A stretch of DNA of 64,000 nt from Caldimonas tepidiphila (GTDB lineage: Bacteria; Pseudomonadota; Gammaproteobacteria; Burkholderiales; Burkholderiaceae_C): positions 1-64,000 of the forward strand of contig NZ_QXMG01000016.1 of assembly GCF_003569765.1 (NCBI RefSeq), given 5' to 3'. A program made the translations under genes and the position numbers. This document shows, piece after piece, positions 37,266-46,115 of this stretch. The notes under the pieces were generated by a model. That model saw only the letters and a list, made by a program, of their open reading frames with translations, was not told the origin of the DNA and searched no databases. Numbering within the stretch: the first letter of the stretch is position 1; each line of letters begins with the position of its first letter.

Positions 37266-39035
37266 ATGCAAAGACTGATTTCCGAGTTGCGCCGGCTGTT
37301 CCTGCTGCCCGGCGCCCTGCATCCCGAGACCGCGCTCCCCGACGCCGGGGCCGTCGATGCCGCGCTGCAGGGGCAGCTCGCCGGCCGCGAGGCCGCCGGG
37401 CTGCCCTGGATCGACCCACAGGGCCGCACGCGGCTGATGGTGGTGGGCTTCCACGGCGTGCCGCAGGGCCAGGGCGCGGCGCACTGCAGCGCGATGCTGC
37501 AGCTCGGCAAGGCGCTGATGGAGGAGCTGGGGCTGCCCGAGCCCGCCTTCTCGGTCAACGGCCACGAGGGCTTCGACCTGTGGCTGCCGCTGGCGCAGCC
37601 GCTGCCGGCCACCGAGGTCGGCGAGTTCCTCGGCCTGCTGCGGGCGGCCTACCTGAAGGGCCTGCCGGCGCTGAGCCTGTGGCCCGCTCCGGGACAGGCG
37701 GCAGGGCCCGGCCGGGCCGGGCCGACGCTGCCGCCCGCGCTGCATCCCGCCACCGGGCTGTGGTCGGTGTTCGTCGCGCCGGGCCTGGCGCCGTCCTTCA
37801 CCGAGGAGGCCGGCATCGACGTCCCGCCGAACCTGGACAAGCAGGCGGAGCTGCTGGCCAGGCTGCAGCCCGTCGCGCCGGGCGCCTTCGCTCAGGCGGT
37901 GCAGGCGCTGCGCGAGCGCCTGGGCGACCCGGTCCCGGCAGCCCCGGTGCAGGCCGCCGCCGGTGCGGCGGCGCGTGCACCTGCCGCGCCGGCACCGACG
38001 ACGGCCGCGCCGCCGGTGCCTGTCCCGGCCGGCGGCCCGGCGCCGGGCGGCCTGCCGGGTGCGCTGGCCGCTCGGCGCGCCGAGCTGTTCCGCGCGCTGG
38101 CCGGGACCGCGGCGGCGGCGGTGGACACGCCTTTCCCGGCGCTGTCGCGCCTGCTGCACGGCGGCTTCCGCGGTGGGCGGCTGTACGCGCTGCTGGCGCC
38201 GCCGAAGTCCGGCAAGACCACGCTCGCCGCGTCCTGGCTCGAGCACGCGGCGGCGAACGGGCATCCGGCGCTGTACGCGGGCTACGAGATGGCGCGCGGG
38301 CAGCTCGTCCAGGCCGCCCTCGCGCGCCGCCTGTGCCTGGAGGCCTGCCGCATCGAGGCGGGCGCGCTCACGGAGGACGAGGCCGGGCGCGCCGCGGCCG
38401 CGCTCGACGCCTACCTGGCCCGCGAAGGGCGCAACCTGGAGATCTGGGAGGCGGGACCGGCCACCGGGCTCGCCGACATCGCGGCCTGGGTGCGTGCTGC
38501 CGCGGCGGCGCTGCCGGGCCGCACGCCGCTGGTGGTGATCGACCCGCTGCCGCTGGCGGCCGGGCTGCCCGCGAGCGCCGCGACCGCGGACGCGCTCGGC
38601 CGCGCCGCGGCGCGGGCCGCCGCCTGCAAGGACCTGGCCCGCGGCACCGGCGCGGCGGTGATCGCGCTGTGTGCGCTGAGCCGGCCGCTGCAGCAGGAGG
38701 CCGAGCTGGCGGCCGACCCCGACGCCCAGGCGCTGCTGCGCGCCGCCGACGGCGTGCTGGCGTTGCAGGCGCGCATGCCGGCGCTGCAGGATGCTCCCTG
38801 CGCCGACGGCGCCGGCCCGGCCCGCGTACGACTGCAGTTGCTGAGCCACAGGGGGCGCATCGGCGAGGTGGCGCTCGACCATTGGCGCGCGTTCCACCTG
38901 CTGGAGGAGGCGCCGGGGTCGGGCACGGAGGCGGCGCCGGCGGGCGACGGGGCTGCGACCGAGGCGGCGTCGGCAGTGTTCCGACGCCATGCCGACGCGT
39001 CCCCGTCGCAGCGGGCGGGATACGAGGGCGGCTGA
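37266..39035 (+). CDS. PrimPol-like / DnaB-RecA-type ATPase protein
   Basis: A 589-residue protein of two parts joined by an Ala/Pro linker (about 225-275). The C-terminal half is a DnaB/RecA-like ATPase: Walker A APPKSGKTTL near residue 311, Walker B VVIDPLP near 421 and a Q/S-rich motif after it. The N-terminal half has FHGVPQGQGAAHC... LGLPEPAFSVNGHEGFDLWLPL near residues 61-115, which resembles the SGxxGxHxxxP region of archaeo-eukaryotic primases but with the His replaced. It may be a helicase or recombinase with a degenerate primase domain. Function unproven; no phage genes adjoin. Confidence 0.6.
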   Translation: MQRLISELRRLFLLPGALHPETALPDAGAVDAALQGQLAGREAAGLPWIDPQGRTRLMVVGFHGVPQGQGAAHCSAMLQLGKALMEELGLPEPAFSVNGHEGFDLWLPLAQPLPATEVGEFLGLLRAAYLKGLPALSLWPAPGQAAGPGRAGPTLPPALHPATGLWSVFVAPGLAPSFTEEAGIDVPPNLDKQAELLARLQPVAPGAFAQAVQALRERLGDPVPAAPVQAAAGAAARAPAAPAPTTAAPPVPVPAGGPAPGGLPGALAARRAELFRALAGTAAAAVDTPFPALSRLLHGGFRGGRLYALLAPPKSGKTTLAASWLEHAAANGHPALYAGYEMARGQLVQAALARRLCLEACRIEAGALTEDEAGRAAAALDAYLAREGRNLEIWEAGPATGLADIAAWVRAAAAALPGRTPLVVIDPLPLAAGLPASAATADALGRAAARAAACKDLARGTGAAVIALCALSRPLQQEAELAADPDAQALLRAADGVLALQARMPALQDAPCADGAGPARVRLQLLSHRGRIGEVALDHWRAFHLLEEAPGSGTEAAPAGDGAATEAASAVFRRHADASPSQRAGYEGG

Positions 39036-39137
39036 GGCTTGTTCGACAGGGGCAGTGATCGCACAGGAGGGGGCGTCATGATGCGACTCACCCGCCAGTG
39101 CCATCGGCTCGAGAGGCAGAAAACCAAGGAGACGACG

Positions 39138-39680
39138 ATGCGCATGCGTGCAGGGGAATCCGTGCTGCTGGTGGTGGACGTGCAGCAGGCACTGCTGCCG
39201 GCGATCCACGAGGGCGCGGCGGTGGTGGAGCATGTCCGCTGGCTGCTCGGCGTGGCGGCGCGGCTGCAGGTGCCGCGCCTGGCTACCGAGCAGTACCCGA
39301 AGGGGCTGGGCGCAACGGCTCCGGCGGTGCGTGAGCTGCTTGCGCCGCAGGAGCTGGTCGAGAAGGAATGCTTCTCCGCGCTCACCGAGGGCCGGCTGCT
39401 GGAGGCGCCGGGCGGAGAGCGGCGGCAGTGGATCGTCTGCGGCACCGAGGCGCACGTGTGCGTACAGCAGACGGTGCTGGACCTGCTGGCCGCCGGTCGC
39501 GAGGTCTTCGTCGTGGACGAGGCGGTGGGCTCGCGCCGCCCGCGCGACAAGGAGCTCGCGCTCGAGCGCATGCGTCGCCACGGCGCCGACATCGTCTCGC
39601 GCGAGATGGTCGCCTTCGAGTGGATGGAGCGCGCCTGCACCGACACCTTCCGCAGCGTGCTCAGGGAGTTCATCCGCTGA
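39138..39680 (+). CDS. Isochorismatase-family hydrolase
   Basis: A 180-residue cysteine hydrolase of the YcaC/isochorismatase-like type. The catalytic Asp is in LLVVDVQQAL near residue 13, and the nucleophile cysteine is in CGTEAHVCVQQT near residue 108; a cis-peptide loop GTEA is intact. Relatives hydrolyse amides such as nicotinamide or carbamates. AAGGAG 6 bases before 39138 fixes the start. It follows the PrimPol-like gene by about 100 bp. Confidence 0.87.
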   Translation: MRMRAGESVLLVVDVQQALLPAIHEGAAVVEHVRWLLGVAARLQVPRLATEQYPKGLGATAPAVRELLAPQELVEKECFSALTEGRLLEAPGGERRQWIVCGTEAHVCVQQTVLDLLAAGREVFVVDEAVGSRRPRDKELALERMRRHGADIVSREMVAFEWMERACTDTFRSVLREFIR

Positions 39681-39892
39681 TTGCGGCGGGCAGTCCGGAA
39701 AGGCCGGCCATGCCCTGCTTGCATCCGCGACGACCGCCCCTGTCCAGCGCGCCTTGGCTCAGGCCGGGCAGCCGGACGGCCTGAACCGTCGGGGGTTGTG
39801 GTGCAGCGAAGGACGGGGTGGCCGCGGCCCCGCGCCCTGCAGGAGGAGGAACGGCAGGCGACAGGCGCCGCGCTGCGCGTTCCCGGTCGCCA

Positions 39893-41098
39893 TCAGGCGG
39901 CCTTGCGGATCAGCGAGTGCGGATCGAGCACGAACTTGCGCGGCGCGCCGTGGTCGAAGGCCTCGTAGCCCTTGGGCGCATCGTCGAGCGAGATGACCTC
40001 GACGCCGACGGTTTCGGCGATCTTGATGCGGTCCCACAGGATCGCCTGCATCAGCTGGCGGTTGTACTTCATCACCGGGGTCTGGCCGGTGAAGAAGCTG
40101 TGCGACTTGGCCCAGCCGAGGCCGAAGCGGATGCTGAGGCTGCCGCGCTTGGCCGCGGCGTCGACCGCGCCCGGATCCTCGGTGACGTAGAGGCCGGGAA
40201 TGCCGATCTTGCCGGCCGCTCGGGTGATCTCCATCAGCGAGTTCAGCACAGTGGCCGGCGCCTCGTGCTGCGCGCCCTCGTGGCCGTGGCCACGCGCCTC
40301 AAAGCCGACGGCGTCGACCGCGCAGTCCACCTCGGGCGTGCCGAGGATCTGCGCGATCTGCTCGGCGAGGCTTGCGTCGAGCGACAGATCCACTGTGTGA
40401 TAGCCGACCTTGCGCGCATGCTCGAGCCGCTTCGGGTTGACGTCGCCGACGATCACGACGGCCGCGCCGAGCAGCCGCGCCGAGGCGGCGGCGGCGAGGC
40501 CGACCGGGCCGGCGCCGGCGATGTAGACGGTGCTGCCGGGCCCCACGCCCGCGGTGACGGCGCCGTGGTAGCCGGTGGGCAGGATGTCGGACAGGCAGGT
40601 GAGATCCCGTATCTTCTCCATCGCCTGCGCACGGTCGGGGAACTTCAGCAGGTTGAAGTCGGCGTAGGGGACCATCACGTACTCGGCCTGCCCGCCGATC
40701 CAGCCGCCCATGTCGACGTAGCCGTAGGCGCCGCCGGCGCGCGAGGGGTTCACCGTCAGGCACACGCCGGTTTGCTGCTCCTTGCAGGTGCGGCAGCGCC
40801 CGCAGGCGACGTTGAAGGGCACCGACACCAGGTCGCCCACCTCCATGTTCTGCACGTCCCGGCCCGCCTCGATCACCTCGCCGGTGATCTCGTGGCCGAG
40901 CACGAGGCCTGCCGGCGCGGTGGTGCGGCCGCGCACCATGTGCTGGTCCGAGCCGCAGATGTTGGTGGACACGACGCGCAGGATCACGCCGTGCTCGGCA
41001 CGACGGCCCTGCGGGTCGACCAGCTTGGGGAAGTCGATCCCCTGCACCTCGACCTTGCCCGGGCCCACATAGACGACACCACGGTTGCTTGCACTCAT
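39893..41098 (-). CDS. fdhA: Glutathione-independent formaldehyde dehydrogenase
   Basis: A 401-residue zinc- and NAD-dependent dehydrogenase that oxidises formaldehyde to formate without glutathione; it is the Pseudomonas putida FdhA type. The catalytic zinc region STNICGSDQH and GHEITGEV, the structural zinc cysteines CGRCRTCKEQQTGVC, and the NAD motif GAGPVGLAAA are all present, and the C-terminal DDAPKGYEAFDHG matches the family. GGAG lies about 12 bases before 41098; another ATG two codons earlier is possible. It lies 134 bp downstream of the esterase gene on the same strand. Confidence 0.95.
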   Translation of the reverse strand: MSASNRGVVYVGPGKVEVQGIDFPKLVDPQGRRAEHGVILRVVSTNICGSDQHMVRGRTTAPAGLVLGHEITGEVIEAGRDVQNMEVGDLVSVPFNVACGRCRTCKEQQTGVCLTVNPSRAGGAYGYVDMGGWIGGQAEYVMVPYADFNLLKFPDRAQAMEKIRDLTCLSDILPTGYHGAVTAGVGPGSTVYIAGAGPVGLAAAASARLLGAAVVIVGDVNPKRLEHARKVGYHTVDLSLDASLAEQIAQILGTPEVDCAVDAVGFEARGHGHEGAQHEAPATVLNSLMEITRAAGKIGIPGLYVTEDPGAVDAAAKRGSLSIRFGLGWAKSHSFFTGQTPVMKYNRQLMQAILWDRIKIAETVGVEVISLDDAPKGYEAFDHGAPRKFVLDPHSLIRKAA

Positions 41099-41232
41099 CG
41101 ACATCTTCTCCTCGCGAGGGTGGAGCCGCCGCCCCGGCCCGGGGGCCGCGACGGCAGCGAAGCCGGCGCAGTCGCCTGCGCCGTCGACGGGCTCGCGCCC
41201 GTCCTTGGTTTCTGCGGCCGGGGCCCGCGCCG

Positions 41233-42888
41233 TCAGGAGGCGACGCAGGTGTAGTTCGCCGCGTCGTTCGGGGAAGCGGTCCCCGCCCCGGTGAACTTGG
41301 GCCAGGTCGGGTACAGGCACATCGGGCGGCTGCCCTTGTTCGTCGCCGGGGCGTTCTCGTCGACCGCGGTCAGCACGCCGGGCGCGCGTCCCGTCTCCAC
41401 CCACCTGTCCAGTTCCGCGAGGCCGTCGTACTTCGCGTTGAACGGGCCGAAGCCGTGGCCCAGGCCGGGGATCATGTAGAAGCGCATGAACGAGTCCATG
41501 GCGTCCTTGCCCTGGAGGGCCAGGTGGCGGTTGTAGTAGGCCACCGAGTTGTGCGGCGTGATGAAGTCGTCCGCGGTGCCGTGCGTCATGATGATCTTGC
41601 CGCCCTTGCGGCGGAAGGCGCTCAGGTCGATGTCGGTCACGTCCATGATGGTTCCGACCTCCTGTGTCCGGGCCTGCCACTGCAGCGGGTCGAACGCCAT
41701 CGCGTCGAGCGCGAGATCGCGCGTGATGATGTAGCGCGAGGTGGCCGAGCCCACGTTGTAGAGCAGGGCGTCCGCGCCGGTCGGCGGGTTCCCGGGAACC
41801 GGTCTCGAGCCGAAGCTGGAGACCTGGAAGAGCGCGCCTTCGAGCAGCGGCCAGCGCGGGAACTCGTCCATGCCCGCGATCGGGAAGCCCGGCCGGTAGG
41901 GCGAGGTGATCTTCTCGACCGCCGCGATCTGCGCGTCCGAGAGGCAGGTGTCGCCGGTATCGCCCCCGCCCGCGCACCGCAGCGGGCCGGAGCGCAGCGT
42001 GGACACGTTGAAGTTGTCGTTGCACGCGGCCACGTTGCTGATGATGCCGTCGCGGACGCCGTCGAGCGGATCGCATGCCGCGTAGACGGCGTCCGTCAGC
42101 AGCTTGGTCTTCGCCGGACTGAGCCAGCCCGCGCCGCCGTTGGAGTAGATCGCCTTGCCGACATTCAGCGAGCCCAGGTGCAGCAGGGTGACGTTGTAGG
42201 CCGGGTAGTTGGCCACCACCCCGTCGTAATCCGCCGGATAGCGGGCCGCCGCATCCAGGGCCTCGTGTCCGCCCTGCGAGTTGCCGATGAAGTAGAAGCG
42301 GGCGGGCGTCTTGCCGTAGCGGGCCTTGACCACCGCCATGGCGACGTCGTGCGTCTTCTTGATCGACTCCTTGCCGTAGTTCAGCAGCGCCTCGTCGTTC
42401 ATGCCGAAGGAGCCGTCGAAGCCGGGCCCTCCCTTGTGCCCCCCGTCGCTGCCGAGCGTGACGTAGCCCTGCTTCAGCGGACGTGCGACGGTGTCGGGCT
42501 GGAGCCCGGCCTTGCCGAGACCGGTGACCAGCGTGCCGTTGTAGGCGCCTCCGCCCATCTGCAGCGCCTTCGCGTTCCACTGCGTGGGCAGGTTGACCTG
42601 GAACTCCGTGTTCGGCGCAGCGGCGCTCACCGGAATGATCAGTCCCGTCACGGCGCAGTATTCGCCGTTCACGTTGTCCTTGGCGCCGGCCTCGACGAAG
42701 GTCGCCTTCTGGACCACGGCGCCCGAAGTGCGCAGCCCGATGGCGGAAGCCGGGATCTGGAGGCCCGCCAGGCTCTCGCAGGCCTGCTGCGGCGTCGCCA
42801 CCGCAGGCGCCGGATCGTCCGAGCCGCCGCAGCCGGCGAGCAAGGCGGCAATGGCTGCCGCTGCGGCAACCGGAGTGATTCTTTTCAT
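41233..42888 (-). CDS. Tannase/MHETase-family lipoprotein esterase
   Basis: A 551-residue exported esterase. The signal ends in a lipobox (LLAG-C20), so it should be a lipoprotein. The alpha/beta-hydrolase nucleophile is S204 in GNSQGG; the acid is likely in THGTADDF and the His in IPGLGHGFGP near residue 476. The whole protein follows the tannase/feruloyl esterase/MHETase layout including a large lid. In that family the residues beside Ser and His are usually Cys that form a disulfide (CS...HC); here they are Asn and Gly, so the pair is missing. Substrate likely an aromatic ester. Confidence 0.87.
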   Translation of the reverse strand: MKRITPVAAAAAIAALLAGCGGSDDPAPAVATPQQACESLAGLQIPASAIGLRTSGAVVQKATFVEAGAKDNVNGEYCAVTGLIIPVSAAAPNTEFQVNLPTQWNAKALQMGGGAYNGTLVTGLGKAGLQPDTVARPLKQGYVTLGSDGGHKGGPGFDGSFGMNDEALLNYGKESIKKTHDVAMAVVKARYGKTPARFYFIGNSQGGHEALDAAARYPADYDGVVANYPAYNVTLLHLGSLNVGKAIYSNGGAGWLSPAKTKLLTDAVYAACDPLDGVRDGIISNVAACNDNFNVSTLRSGPLRCAGGGDTGDTCLSDAQIAAVEKITSPYRPGFPIAGMDEFPRWPLLEGALFQVSSFGSRPVPGNPPTGADALLYNVGSATSRYIITRDLALDAMAFDPLQWQARTQEVGTIMDVTDIDLSAFRRKGGKIIMTHGTADDFITPHNSVAYYNRHLALQGKDAMDSFMRFYMIPGLGHGFGPFNAKYDGLAELDRWVETGRAPGVLTAVDENAPATNKGSRPMCLYPTWPKFTGAGTASPNDAANYTCVAS

Positions 42889-43773
42889 GCGAAGTCCTTC
42901 CTTGTTTTCAGGGCATGGGGCAACGTGCCCGGCGATGACAGCCGCCGAGATACCCGCCTCGGGAAACAGCCTGCCATGGCAGGCCTGCAGAAATCGTGGG
43001 AATGCCTGTTTTCTTCCGGCGGCTTGCCGGGAGAATCTCGGGTCGGAGCGAATCTGCCCAACGCCTTATCGATTCACGGATACGGCGGCCTGGCCGGCAA
43101 TTCGCATTCGAGTCGAGGGTTCATCTGTTTTCCGGGCACGGGCCTGCACTCGCCGCAGGTGGCGGCGTTGCAATGCGATGTCGCCCAGGGACCGATTCAC
43201 GTCGGACATTCGCCCGCATCCATGTCTCCTCCTTAATGGGGATGCAAGCTCTCGCTTCACACTTTCGGGATCCCGTCTCCGCGGGGGTGCTTGAGCTTCA
43301 TCAAGGTGCCTTCACTCTATATGGGATCCCAAGCGAGCGAAACCTAGGGTATCTACCAGTGATGTGGCCCGTGACGGGATCCAATAGGCCTGGCGTTGGC
43401 CCTTCCTCGTCCGCCGCAGGCAAGCGAACGGCGCCCAGGGGCGCGATCGGGTCAGGGCGTGAAACCGGCCCGAGCGGGCCGGGCCGCAGCAATGGCGTGG
43501 CGATGGCGCCGCGCCTGCCGGCGGCCTTCGTGGTCGATCGACGCGATAGATCATTACCGTTGGAAATCAGCATTTCCTGGCGGTGTCCGGTCGATATACA
43601 GTGGGATTCGGCAAGAAGATTTGGCGGCGTGATGAACAAGCGACCGCATCACGAGATGCTTTTGGAGAGATGCCCGTTCTTGTCCAGGGTGGGGCGCTTT
43701 CCGGCGTCCGTCTCCCCTGATCCAGGGGCTTCGCATGCTGAATATCGATACCGAACTCGACGAGGACCGAAGC
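42889..43773. other. Long divergent region with duplicated promoter and repeat motifs
   Basis: This 885-bp gap lies between the esterase and a Bug receptor. It contains three GGGATCC boxes, a strong but orphan ribosome site on the minus strand at 43223-43234, a 69-bp promoter-like segment also present at 52981-53049, and several open frames with no recognisable product. Base composition is less GC-rich than the genes. It may include remains of a lost regulator gene. Confidence 0.5.
43534..43602 (+). promoter_or_regulatory. Promoter segment A (copy of 52981-53049)
   Basis: About 44 of 69 positions match, without gaps, the reverse complement of 52981-53049. The shared blocks are TCGATCGA, ATAGATCAT, GAAAT...CATTTCC and ATACAGT. 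A -35-like TTTCCT (43573-43578) and -10-like TATACA (43595-43600) are separated by 16 bp. GGAAAT-CAGC-ATTTCC (43562-43577) is a possible LysR operator. The segment points toward the Bug receptor, 172 bp downstream. Confidence 0.6.
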
Positions 43774-44763
43774 ATGAAAACCCCGAAGAAACCTGTCGGT
43801 CGCCCGATCCGCCTGCAGGCAATTGCCGCTCTGGCGCTCTGCCTGGGCGTGCAGGCTGCCGGCGCGGCCTTCCCCGAGAAGCCAATTCGCCTGATCGTGC
43901 CCTTCGGGCCGGGAACCTCCACGGACACCGTGGCCCGCGCCTTTGCGGAGGAACTGTCGAAGACGATCGGTCAAACGGTCATCGTCGACAACAAGGCCGG
44001 GGCAGGGGGCACGGTGGGCACCGCACAGGCGGCGGCGGCCAGCGCAGACGGACACACCATCGTTCTCGGCACGGTGGGCACGCACGCCATCAACACCACG
44101 CTCTACAAGAAGCTGGCATACAACCCGCAGCGGGACTTCACGCCGCTGGCCTATCTCGGCGCGACCCCGACCCTGCTCGTCGTCCCGGCGAACTCGCCCG
44201 TCAGATCGCTCGCCGACCTCAAGGCAGCGGGCGCCAGGAACGCCGGCGTTCTCTTCGCGTCCGCAGGCAACGGGACCTCGGGCCACCTTGCCGGGGAGCT
44301 TCTCGGTCTCCGGATGTCGATGCCGGTGACGCATGTGCCCTACAAGGAGGGCGGCCAGGCGCTGACGGAGACGATGGGCGGGCAGACCGCCTTCATGTTC
44401 TACCACCCGGCGGCCGTGCTTCCCCACATCAAGTCCGGGAAGCTGCGGGCCCTGGGCGTCTCCAGCCGCTCGCGCATCTCCGCAGCCCCGGACGTGCCCT
44501 CGCTGCTGGAGCAAGGCGTCAAGGACTTCGACCTGGTCGCCTGGTTCATGCTCTTCGCGCCGTCGCAGACGCCGGCGCCCGTCGTCGAGCGGCTTCAAGA
44601 GGCATCCGCCAGGGCGCTCGCCAACGCCGACCTGAAGGCCCGGCTGCTCGGGCAGGGGGTGGAGTTGCGGCCGATGAGCGTCACGGAGATGAAGGACTTC
44701 GTGGCCCAGGAGACGACGAAGTGGGCGGAGGCGGTCAGGCAGTCCGGTGCGCAGCTGGACTAG
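43774..44763 (+). CDS. Bug-family TTT substrate-binding receptor
   Basis: A 329-residue periplasmic receptor of the tripartite tricarboxylate transporter family. A Sec signal ends near GAA (about residue 31); the mature part has the family start FPEKPIRLIVPFGPGTSTDTVAR and the conserved VDNKAGAGGTVG. Bug receptors bind small carboxylates, including aromatic ones such as terephthalate and protocatechuate. The ATG at 43774 has GAGGA 8 bases upstream. No TctA/TctB membrane genes are in the window, so it is an orphan receptor. Upstream lies promoter segment A. Confidence 0.93.
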   Translation: MKTPKKPVGRPIRLQAIAALALCLGVQAAGAAFPEKPIRLIVPFGPGTSTDTVARAFAEELSKTIGQTVIVDNKAGAGGTVGTAQAAAASADGHTIVLGTVGTHAINTTLYKKLAYNPQRDFTPLAYLGATPTLLVVPANSPVRSLADLKAAGARNAGVLFASAGNGTSGHLAGELLGLRMSMPVTHVPYKEGGQALTETMGGQTAFMFYHPAAVLPHIKSGKLRALGVSSRSRISAAPDVPSLLEQGVKDFDLVAWFMLFAPSQTPAPVVERLQEASARALANADLKARLLGQGVELRPMSVTEMKDFVAQETTKWAEAVRQSGAQLD

Positions 44764-45040
44764 GTCCGACGCGGCCCCGCGGGGAGCTGCGGCCCGCTGG
44801 AGAAAGCGCTCCGAGCGACACGAGCCGAAGGCGCACTCCTGTCGAGCCCGATGACCCGAGCCGCGTTCATGACCGCTCCGCCGGAGCCCCGGGGCCGCGG
44901 CGAGCTCGCCGCGCCGACCGTCGAGCGCAGCGACCAGCGAACGGCGATCCGCGACGACAGGTGCGCCGGGTTCGCCCATGCCCCGGATCGCGTCGCCGCC
45001 GGCCGCGGCGCCCCCGGTCCGGGGCGCCCGGCAGGACGTC

Positions 45041-45961
45041 TCACCATCGGGAGGTCCACTTCCGGTCGAGCTCCTCCTTCTCGAAGTGCGCGCACATGAA
45101 GTCGATGAAGGTGCGCACCTTCGCCGATAGGTGCTTCCGGCTGGCATAGCCGACGTTGATGGACAGCAGCGGCAGGTCCCAGTCCTCGAGCACCGGCACG
45201 AGGCGCCCCGCCACGATGTCCTCGTGAACGACATAGAGGGGCTGGATCAGGATGCCCAGTCCGTTGAGCGCGGCCGCCCGCAGCACCTGCCCGTCGTTCG
45301 ACTTCAGCACCCCGGCGACGGCCACGGTGCTGCTCTGCCCTTCGCGCGAGAAGCGCAGTTCGTGCGGCGTGGTGGCATGGGTATAGATCAGCAGCTTGTG
45401 CCCCTGCAGCGCCTCGGGGCGCGGCGGCGCACCGTGCCGCCGCAGGTAGAGGGGGGCGGCGACGAGGACGCGCCGCGTGCGTGCGAGGCGTCGCATGACG
45501 ATGTTCGAGTCGGGTTCGAACTCGCGATTGCGCACCGCCAGGTCGATGTGGTTCTCCAGGCTGTCGCCATAGCGGTTGGAGGCCTCGATATGGATCTCGA
45601 CTTCGGGGAATCGCTCGGTGTAGGCCGGCACCAGCGGGGCGATGTGGTGCATCGCGAAGGACACCGACGCCGAGATCGTCAGCACGCCTGCAGGCACCGA
45701 GGCGGCGGCCTGCACCTCGGCCTCGCCGTGGCGAAGCTCCTCCAGTGCCGAGCGCGCCCGCTGCAGGTAGGAGCGGCCGACGTCGGTGAGCTGTGCCCGC
45801 CGCGTGTTTCTCATCACCAGGCAGGCCCCGAGCCGGTTCTCGAGCGAGGCCAGGTAGCGGCTCGCGCTGGAGGTCGACAGCTTGAGCCGTTCGGCCGTGC
45901 GGCTGATGCTGCCGGTCTCGGCCAGGTGAACCAGCAGTTCGATCTCGGTCCAGCGGTCCAT
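45041..45961 (-). CDS. LysR-type transcriptional regulator
   Basis: A 306-residue LysR regulator. The winged helix-turn-helix lies at residues 1-60 (ISRTAERLKLSTSSASRYLASLE) and the C-terminal effector domain has two lobes starting VLTISASVSFAM. It belongs to the group with WTEIELLVHLAETGS at the N-terminus. It is transcribed divergently from the amidohydrolase gene (155 bp gap), the classical arrangement for a LysR that activates its neighbour. The effector is unknown. Confidence 0.93.
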   Translation of the reverse strand: MDRWTEIELLVHLAETGSISRTAERLKLSTSSASRYLASLENRLGACLVMRNTRRAQLTDVGRSYLQRARSALEELRHGEAEVQAAASVPAGVLTISASVSFAMHHIAPLVPAYTERFPEVEIHIEASNRYGDSLENHIDLAVRNREFEPDSNIVMRRLARTRRVLVAAPLYLRRHGAPPRPEALQGHKLLIYTHATTPHELRFSREGQSSTVAVAGVLKSNDGQVLRAAALNGLGILIQPLYVVHEDIVAGRLVPVLEDWDLPLLSINVGYASRKHLSAKVRTFIDFMCAHFEKEELDRKWTSRW

Positions 45962-45985
45962 CGCCCCTTCCTTCCTTGCAGGAGA

Positions 45986-46002
45986 CGGGAAAGACTTTCC
46001 CG
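45986..46002. promoter_or_regulatory. Palindrome, candidate LysR operator
   Basis: CGGGAAAG-A-CTTTCCCG is a perfect 17-bp palindrome 25-41 bp upstream of the LysR start and in the gap shared with the amidohydrolase gene. This is where a LysR autoregulatory or activation site is expected. Confidence 0.5.
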
Positions 46003-46115
46003 GAAACGCCGCGCATCGTCGCAGGGCGGCTGCCTAAACTTTTTCGCGCGGCCGGAGTGCGGATCGCAGGCTCCGCGTCGCGGCGAGAACCACGACACCA
46101 CGAGAGGAGACATGC

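Noticed and set aside
37266-39035. Phage or plasmid origin of the PrimPol-like/ATPase gene
   Set aside because: No integrase, attachment repeats, transposase or other phage genes are near, and base composition matches the neighbours.
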